DNA from: CAVPWP01 sp963709395
Lineage (GTDB): Bacteria; Pseudomonadota; Alphaproteobacteria; Rhodobacterales; Rhodobacteraceae
Direction: 5' to 3'
DNA length: 64,000 bases
NCBI GenBank assembly: GCA_963709395.1
Contig: CAVPWP010000002.1
Span: forward strand, 1-64,000
Positions 57,505 through 64,000 of the stretch are shown piece after piece (the first letter of the stretch is position 1; each line of letters begins with the position of its first letter). Under the pieces are notes generated by a model. That model was not told the origin of the DNA and made no database searches. It saw only the letters and a program-made list of their open reading frames with translations. The position numbers and the translations under genes were made by a program.

Positions 57505-60500
57505 CCGGTATCGTCGACTGGGCCGCCTCGCGGGCCCGGATGATCATCGCCTTTGTCGTGCTGTCGCTGGTTGCCGGCGGTGTGGCCTACGTCGGCCTGC
57601 CCAAGGAAGGCGAGCCCGACATCGAGATCCCGGCGGTCATCATCTCGCTGCCCTTTCCCGGTATCTCCGCCGAGGACAGCGAGACGCTGCTGGTCAAGCC
57701 GATGGAGACCGAGCTGTCGGACCTCGACGGGCTCAAGTCGATGTCGGCCACCGCGGCCGAAGGCTATGCCAACATCGTGCTCGAGTTCGAGTTCGGCTGG
57801 GACAAGACCGCGACGCTGGCCGATGTGCGCGACCGCATGGATGCCGCCGAGGCGCAGTTCCCCGCCGGTTTCGAACGCTATTCGATCGCGGAATTCAACT
57901 TCTCGGAATTTCCCATCATCATCGTGAACCTCACCGGCCCGGTGCCGGAACGCACGCTGCTTCAGATCGCCAAGAGCCTGCAGGACAGGATCGAGGGGCT
58001 GGAACCGGTGCTCGAGGCCTCGCTCGCGGGACAGCGCGACGAGATGGTCGAGGTGATGATCGACCCGCTGCGGCTCGAGGCCTACAACGTGACCGCGGGC
58101 GAGCTGATCTCGGTCGTGGTCAACAACAACCAGCTGATCGCGGCCGGCGAGATCGAGACGGAAACCGGGGCGTTTTCCGTCAAGATCCCTTCGTCCTTCG
58201 ATGACCAGCAGGATATCTACGGCCTGCCGGTGAAGGTCGACGGCGACCGGATTGTGACGCTTGGCGATCTGGCCGACATCCGGCTGACATTCGAGGATCG
58301 CGCCGGGACCGCCCGTTTCAACGGCGAGAACACGGTCGCGCTCCAGGTGGTCAAGCGCAAGGGCTTCAACCTGATCGACACATCGGCCCTGGTCCGCGAC
58401 GCGGTCGAGGCCGAGCGTCAGACCTGGCCCGCCGAGCTTCAGTCGGCGATCAACGTCGGCACCTCGAACGACCAGAGCCGCGTCGTCGCCTCGATGGTGC
58501 AGCAGCTCGAAGGCTCGGTGCTGACCGCGATCGCGCTTGTGATGATCGTGGTGCTTGCCGCCCTTGGGACGCGGTCGGCACTTCTGGTGGGCTTCGCCGT
58601 GCCGACGTCGTTCCTGATGACCTTCGCGCTCTTCGCAGTCATGGACGTGACGGTGTCCAACATCGTGATGTTCGGCCTCATCCTTGCGGTGGGGATGCTG
58701 GTCGACGGGGCGGTGGTGATCGTCGAATACGCCGACCGGCGCATCAGTGAAGGGTCAGGGCCGATGACCGCCTATACCGAGGCGGCCAAACGCATGTTCT
58801 GGCCCATCGCCGCCTCGACGGCGACGACGCTGTGCGCCTTCCTGCCGATGCTGTTCTGGCCCGGGGTGCCGGGCGAGTTCATGGGCATGCTGCCGGTGAC
58901 GATGATCTTCGTTCTGACCGCCTCCTTCATCGTGGCGATCATCTTCCTGCCGGTCGTGGGCGGCGTCGCGGGACGCGCCGAGCCGTGTCTTTGGCCGGGC
59001 CTCGGATGCGCTCAAGCGGGTACTGCCCTGGTGGGCGCGCGCGGCGCTGGTGCCCTTTGCGATGTATGGCCTGTTTCTCGGCGCGATGCAGGCGCTGAAC
59101 CCGGCCTATCTTCTGCCCGAAGGGACCGACGGCCTGGGCCCCCGCCTTTTCGGCGTGGCGCTTTTCTTCGCCGCCGCTGTCGCCTCGTCGATCACGCTTG
59201 GCGCGGCCAGGATCGACCGGACCGCGGGGCGCATCCGTGCGGGCTACCGCCGCACGCCCTTTGGCCATTTCATCCGCCTGATCGCGGGCAACCCGATCAT
59301 GCCGGTCGTGACGATCGTCGCCGTTGCCTTCTTCGTGGTCGGGACCTTCAGCTACTACGGCGCGAACAACCGGGGCGTCGAATTCTTCGTCGAAAGCGAG
59401 CCCGAACAGGCGATCGTCTATGTCCGCGCCCGCGGCAACCTCAGCCTCGCCGAGAAGGACGAACTGGTCCGGCAAGTCGAAAACGTCATTCTCGACACCC
59501 AGGGCATCCAGTCGGCCTTCGCCTTCGCCGGCTCGGGCGGGCTCAACCAGAACACCGGCGGCGTGGGCGGCCCGCGCGACGCCATCGGCCAGGTCCAGAT
59601 CGAGCTTGTCCCCTGGGAGGACCGCGCCGACTATGCCGCGGGGCTCGACGGCGTGACGGCTGCCGACCTCGACGGCGACCTGGTGCTGGCCGAGTTGCAG
59701 GAGCGGCTTGACCGCATTCCGGGCATCGAGACCGAGATCCTCAACCTCGCCCAGGGCCCCGGGTCGGGCAAGCCGGTGCACCTGCGGCTTCTGGGCGACA
59801 ACCCCGAGGCGCTGGCCGAGGCGGCCCAGATCGCGCGCGCGCGCTTCGACGCCACCCCGGGTCTCGTCGACCTCGAGGACTCGCGCCCCCTGCCCGGCAT
59901 CGACTGGCAGATCAACGTGGATGTCGGCAAGGCCGGCCGCTACGGGGCGGACGTGGCCACCGTCGGCGGGATGGTGCAGCTTGTCACCCGCGGCATCCTT
60001 CTCGACACGATGCGGGTGCCGTCGTCGGACGAAGAGATCGAGATCCGCGTCCGCCTTCCCGAGGACGACCGCGTGCTCTCGACCCTCGACACGCTCAAGG
60101 TGCGCACCCGTGACGGGCTGGTGCCGCTGTCGAACTTCATCACCCGCGAACCTGTGGCCAAGCTTGCCCAGATCGACCGGATCGACCAGTCGCGCTACTT
60201 CGACGTGAAGGCCGACGTGGCGCCCGATCTGGTCAAGCTGGTGACCGACGACGGCACGGTGGAGGCGACGCTGACCGAGGCCGCGCTGGCCGCAGCACCC
60301 GATCTGACCGCCCGTGTCGACAGCGGCGATCTGCGCACGGTCCCGGTCAACGCCAACGAGCGCATCGCCTTTCTCACCGAATGGCTCGAGACCGACACCC
60401 CCTTGCCCGCAGGCATCACCTGGGAATGGACCGGCGACCAGGAAGAGCAGGCCGAAAGCCAGGCCTTTCTGGGAACCGCCTTCGCCGGGGCCCTGGGGCT

Positions 60501-61258
60501 GATGTTCATCATCCTGCTGGCGCAGTTCAACTCGTTCTACAACTCGGCGCTGGTGCTCTTGGCGGTGGTGCTGTCGACCACCGGCGTGCTGATCGGGATG
60601 CTGGTGATGGACCAGACCTTCTCGATCATCATGACCGGGCACCGGGATCGTCGCGCTGGCCGGGATCGTGGTGAACAACAACATCGTGCTGATCGACACC
60701 TACCAGGAGTTCAGCCGCTACATGCCGCGGATCGAGGCGATCATCCGCACCGCCGAACAGCGCATCCGCCCGGTGCTGCTGACCACCATCACCACGATGG
60801 CGGGCCTGACGCCGATGATGCTGGGGATCAGCCTCGACTTCTTCGGCGGCGGCTATTCGCTCGACAGCCCGACGGCGCTCTGGTGGAAGCAGCTTGCGAC
60901 CGCGGTGGTGTTCGGCCTTGGCATCGCCACGGTGCTGACGCTGATCGTGACGCCCGCGCTCCTGTCGCTGCGGGTCTGGGTCGGAACCGGGGCCTACCGT
61001 TCGGTGGCGGGACTGCGGGCGCTGACCCATGGCAGCGGCAGCCGCTCGGCCCGCGACCTCGCGCTCCAGCGTGCCGCGCGCCGTGTCGCTGCGCCGGAGA
61101 TCCTCTGGGACACCGGAACCCCGGTGGCTTTGCCGGACACGGTCAAGGAGGATGCGGCCGCGGGCAGAGCGCAAATCCTGCCCGAAACCGCCGGACAGCC
61201 GGACGAACCCATGGCCGCAGAACGCACCGGCAAGCCACCGCTGCGCGCGGCCGAGTAG
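57501..61258 (+). pseudogene. RND efflux pump (AcrB/MdtB superfamily), frame broken by two single-base insertions
   Basis: Part one (to about 58980) has the N-terminal helix, GEPDIEIPAVIISLPFPGISAED, and helices with ILAVGMLVDGAVVIVEY and FLPMLFWPGVPGEFM. Removing one G near 58980 shifts into a frame with two extra helices, the second periplasmic domain and helices to MDQTFSIIMTG. Removing one G at 60637-60639 then restores TGIVALAGIVVNNNIVLIDTYQEF and a normal end. Joined, it is about 1250 codons, longer than typical RND pumps (about 1050) because of the insertion at about residues 500-590 with two helices, and a tail. The proton-relay Asp lies in the fourth helix. Both breaks could be sequencing errors. 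Confidence 0.85.
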
Positions 61259-61271
61259 CGCCTGCAAGAAA

Positions 61272-61301
61272 CGGCCCCGGCCCCGTCAGGCGCCGGGGCC
61301 G
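61272..61301. terminator. GC-rich hairpin between convergent RND and ABC genes
   Basis: CGGCCCCGG (61272-61280) pairs perfectly with CCGGGGCCG (61293-61301). It lies 13 nt after the RND stop and 120 nt after the ABC transporter stop in the other direction. It lacks a T-run but is the only strong hairpin between the two convergent genes and probably serves as a terminator for the RND transcript. Confidence 0.55.
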
Positions 61302-61423
61302 GTCGGACGACAGGTCCCTCTCAGGTCCCCGCGCCCCGGCTTTTTCCCTTTGGAAATACTTCCGCCGAAGGCGGCAAGGGGACAGGCGCAGTCGGAACTG
61401 ACGCGCGCCCGGCGCTGCGCGCC

Positions 61424-63262
61424 TTACGCCGCGTCTTCCCGTTCGGACGCCTGCCGCTGCCAGAGGCCGAAATACCGGCCCTGCCGCGACAACAGGTCAT
61501 CATGCGTGCCTTCCTCGACGATCTGTCCGGCCTCGAGAACCACGATCCAGTCGGCATCGGCCACCGTGGACAGACGGTGCGCGATCATGATCACCGTGCG
61601 CCCCTCGCCCATCGCCTTGAGCTCGTTCTGGATCTCGCGCTCGGTCTCGGTGTCGAGCGCGCTGGTCGCCTCGTCGAGCAGCAGGATCGGCGGGTTCTTC
61701 AGGAGGGTCCGCGCGATGCCCACGCGCTGTTTCTCGCCGCCCGACAGTTTCAGGCCGCGTTCGCCGACCTTGGTCTCGTAGCCCTCGGGCAGCGAGGCGA
61801 TGAAGTCGTGGATCTTGGCCGCCCGCGCGGCACCCTCGACCTCGTCGCGGCTGGCCTCGGGGCGTCCATAGGCGATGTTGTAGTAGATCGAGTCGTTGAA
61901 GAGCACCGTGTCCTGCGGCACCACGCCGATCGCCGCGTGCAGGCTGGCCTGGGTGACGTCGCGCACATCCTGACCGTCGATCCGCAGCGCCCCGCCATCC
62001 ACATCGTAGAACCGGAACAGCAGCCGCCCGATGGTGGACTTGCCCGACCCGGTCGGCCCGACGATCGCCACGCTGCGTCCGGGCGGAACGGTCAGGCTGA
62101 TGCCCTTCAGGATCGGCCGCGCGGCGTCATAGCCGAAGCGGATGTCGTCGAACACGATCTCGCCGCCCGTGACCCTCAGATCCCGCGCGCCCGGCTTGTC
62201 GGTCACCTCGGCGGGGCTTTCCAGAAGATCGAACATCTCGCCCATGTCGATCAGGGATTGCCGGATCTCGCGGTAGACCGTGCCGAGGAACCCCAGCGGC
62301 ATGGTGATCTGGATCATGTAGGCGTTCACCATGACGAAATCCCCGACGGTCAGGTCTCCCCTCTGGACCCCCGCCGCCGCCATGACCATGACCATGACAA
62401 GCCCGATCGTGATCAGGAGCGCCTGGCCGAAGTTGAGGAAGGCCAGGGAGAAGTTCGTCTTGTTGGCCGCCACCTCGTAGCGCTGCATCGCGCCGTCATA
62501 GCGCCCGGCTTCCCGTTTTTCGGCGCCGAAGTACTTCACGGTCTCGAAGTTCAACAGGCTGTCGATGGCCTTCTGGTTGGCATCGGTGTCCTGGTCGTTC
62601 ATCTCCTTGCGGATGCGCACGCGCCATTCGGTGACCTTGAAGGTGAACCAGACATAGAGCGCGATGGTGACGACCACGACGGCCATGTAGAAAACGTCGA
62701 AGGCCACCCAGAAGATGATCGCGGTGATCAGAAGCTGCAGGCTGAGCGGGCCGACCGAAAAGAGCATGAAGCGCAACAGGAAGTCGACGCCCTTCACCCC
62801 GCGTTCGATGACCCGGCTGAGCCCGCCGGTCTTGCGCGTGATGTGGTAGCGCAGCGACAGCGCGTGGATATGGGTGAAGGTCTCGAGCGCGATCTGGCGC
62901 AGCGCCCGCTGGCCGACACGGGTGAAGACCGCGTCGCGCAACTGCTGGAAGCCCACGTTCATCAGCCGCGCCACCCCGTAGGCGACCGTCAGCCCGACCG
63001 CGCCGATGGCAAGAAGAGCGCTCGGGTCCGATCCGGTCTGGCCGGTCAGCGCATCCGTCGCCAGCTTGAAGAAATACGGGACCGTGACGCCGACGAGGAT
63101 CGACGCCACGAGGCAGGCCATCGCCACGACGACGCGCCATTTCACCCAGAACTGCCCCTCGGGCCAGAGATAGGGGGCGACCTTGCGCAGGGTGCGCAAC
63201 GCACTGCGTCGCTCGGCAGCGGCGAAGGCGGCCGCGTCGATCTGATCTTGGGGGCTGGTCAT
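61424..63262 (-). CDS. Atm1-type ABC exporter (half transporter)
   Basis: The 612-residue protein has a six-helix exporter domain followed by an ATPase domain: Walker A GPTGSGKSTIGRLLFRFY, signature LSGGEKQRVGIARTLLKN, Walker B ILLLDEATSALD, H-loop IMIAHRLSTV. The N-terminal region with RTLRKVAPYLWPEGQFWVKWRV, and KYFGAEKREAGRYD in the coupling region, match the bacterial Atm1/HMT1 group, homodimers that export glutathione-linked metal or sulfur species. The enzyme should protect against metal or redox stress. It is transcribed towards the RND genes; the LysM gene lies upstream on the same strand. Confidence 0.93.
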   Translation of the reverse strand: MTSPQDQIDAAAFAAAERRSALRTLRKVAPYLWPEGQFWVKWRVVVAMACLVASILVGVTVPYFFKLATDALTGQTGSDPSALLAIGAVGLTVAYGVARLMNVGFQQLRDAVFTRVGQRALRQIALETFTHIHALSLRYHITRKTGGLSRVIERGVKGVDFLLRFMLFSVGPLSLQLLITAIIFWVAFDVFYMAVVVVTIALYVWFTFKVTEWRVRIRKEMNDQDTDANQKAIDSLLNFETVKYFGAEKREAGRYDGAMQRYEVAANKTNFSLAFLNFGQALLITIGLVMVMVMAAAGVQRGDLTVGDFVMVNAYMIQITMPLGFLGTVYREIRQSLIDMGEMFDLLESPAEVTDKPGARDLRVTGGEIVFDDIRFGYDAARPILKGISLTVPPGRSVAIVGPTGSGKSTIGRLLFRFYDVDGGALRIDGQDVRDVTQASLHAAIGVVPQDTVLFNDSIYYNIAYGRPEASRDEVEGAARAAKIHDFIASLPEGYETKVGERGLKLSGGEKQRVGIARTLLKNPPILLLDEATSALDTETEREIQNELKAMGEGRTVIMIAHRLSTVADADWIVVLEAGQIVEEGTHDDLLSRQGRYFGLWQRQASEREDAA

Positions 63263-63354
63263 CGGTCACTCGGTCTTGCGCAAGAACGCAGACCCTAGCG
63301 CCGCGCCCCCCGGTTGACCAGTGCCGGCGGCATCGAACCGCGCCCTGGAGAAGG

Positions 63355-64000
63355 TCAGTCCGGCACGGTGAAGACCTGGCCGGGATAGATCAGGTCGGGG
63401 TTCCGGATACGGTCCCGGTTCGCTTCGAAGACACGAACGTAAAGGATGCCCTCGCCGTAATTCTCGCGCGCGATACCCCAAAGGGTGTTTCCGGGCTGGA
63501 CGGTCACAAGTTCGACGGGGCGGGGGCGCGCATCGCCGTCGCGATCGGGATCGAGCGCCTGAAGATCCGCCACCGCCTCGCGCCGGAAGGGCGTCTCCGC
63601 GCGTGACGTGACCGCGCCGCCGGCGTCCAGCTCGTCCACCCGAAGCGTGTAGACCCCGGTGTCGATGTCGGGCAGGTCGGTGCGCCACTGGCCGCCCTCG
63701 CCCACCGGCGCGGTCAGCAGCGGCGCGTTGTCGAGATAGACGCGCACGAAGCCGTCGCCGGTGGCGCGCCCGGACAGCTGCACCTCGCCCTCGGTGTCAT
63801 AGGCGATCGAATCGATGACGACGCTGTCCATCACCTGCGGGCCGGCGCCGCCCGATTGCAGCACCTGCACGCCCTCGTCATCGGCCAGAAGGACGATTGG
63901 CGCCGCCTCGGCCGGAGCAGCGTCGGGCAGGGCCGCGGTCTCTGCCACATCGTCGGCTGAGGCGGTGTCCGTCGGTTGGGCAGGCGTCGCCGGCGGCGCG
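63355..64000 (-). CDS. LysM-domain protein, 5' end beyond the window
   Basis: The visible C-terminal 214 residues comprise an Ala/Pro-rich stretch, Ig-like beta repeats (DSVVIDSIAYDTEGEVQLSGRAT, GVYTLRVDELDAGGAV) and a C-terminal LysM domain: VTVQPGNTLWGIARENYGEG, DLIYPGQVFTVP. The frame continues open to the right edge, so the start is not in this window; an internal GTG at 63948 is not needed. The LysM domain should bind peptidoglycan in the periplasm. Such Ala/Pro-rich LysM proteins are common in Rhodobacterales and often lie beside Atm1-like genes. No signal sequence can be seen because it would be outside. Confidence 0.88.
   Translation of the reverse strand, partial: APPATPAQPTDTASADDVAETAALPDAAPAEAAPIVLLADDEGVQVLQSGGAGPQVMDSVVIDSIAYDTEGEVQLSGRATGDGFVRVYLDNAPLLTAPVGEGGQWRTDLPDIDTGVYTLRVDELDAGGAVTSRAETPFRREAVADLQALDPDRDGDARPRPVELVTVQPGNTLWGIARENYGEGILYVRVFEANRDRIRNPDLIYPGQVFTVPD

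Noticed and set aside
1..64000. tRNA, rRNA or CRISPR loci
   Set aside because: Intergenic stretches were read for cloverleaf-like or regularly repeated sequence and nothing convincing was found; a tRNA scan would be decisive.

Overview
The window is GC-rich DNA from an alphaproteobacterium, almost certainly a member of the Rhodobacterales (Rhodobacter/Roseobacter relatives). The main evidence is a polyol operon in the Rhodobacter sphaeroides order smoE-F-G-K-S-mtlK, several TRAP transporters, CarD, a 7Fe ferredoxin, an Anbu peptidase cluster and choline oxidation genes. Genes are dense and often overlap by 4 nt. No rRNA, tRNA or CRISPR array was seen.

Layout. (1) 1-1.5 kb is a gene graveyard: the tail of a serine-recombinase HTH module, the tail of an arylsulfatase and a ParB/DNA-methylase fragment. 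(2) 1.5-6.7 kb: an OmpR-type two-component system diverges from a lipid A/cell-envelope operon (LAB_N protein, ArnT-like transferase, GT2 transferase). The last gene of that operon, a PAP2 phosphatase, is cut after about 50 codons and continues into an integrase-like tail. (3) 6.6-9.3 kb: a two-module AAA+ ATPase with a frameshift, then non-coding DNA with a transposase remnant. (4) 9.3-13.8 kb, minus strand: TRAP binding protein, fused DctQM permease and an amidohydrolase. (5) 14.2-21.7 kb: LacI regulator and the complete smo/mtlK sorbitol-mannitol uptake and oxidation operon. (6) 21.7-22.7 kb: a second recombinase remnant and unassigned DNA. (7) 22.7-28.4 kb: TRAP dctPQM, amidase, a 52-residue membrane protein and a D-2-hydroxyacid dehydrogenase. 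(8) 28.5-35 kb: a putative glycosyltransferase, a PAS protein, O-acetylhomoserine sulfhydrylase, a SIMPL protein and a large PilM/GspL- plus GspC/PilP-like fusion protein. (9) 35-43.3 kb: hpd with a divergent Lrp regulator, a Kef-type antiporter, carD, fdxA, an S4 RNA-binding protein and a Suv3-like RNA helicase. (10) 43.4-49.3 kb: a TPR protein, an SCP2 protein, a lysophospholipase-like hydrolase, then the Anbu/transglutaminase/alpha-E/ATP-grasp cluster. (11) 49.4-64 kb: betBA, the yfgM-bamB-der operon, an RND efflux pair, an Atm1-type ABC exporter and a LysM protein that runs off the right edge.

Functional themes are organic-acid, amide and polyol import coupled to oxidation, envelope modification and export, and compatible-solute synthesis. 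Several conserved genes (mtlK, ATP-grasp twice, RND pump twice, the AAA+ gene) carry single-base frameshifts. Each is repaired by adding or removing one base, so sequencing or assembly indels are as likely as real decay, especially outside the mobile regions.

Recurring regulatory structure: each of the three transporter operons has a strong GC-rich stem-loop directly after its solute-binding-protein gene. The most unusual coding content is the 768-residue secretion-like fusion protein, the Anbu/ATP-grasp cluster and the frameshifted orphan AAA+ protein. I did not find a clearly unprecedented multi-gene system.
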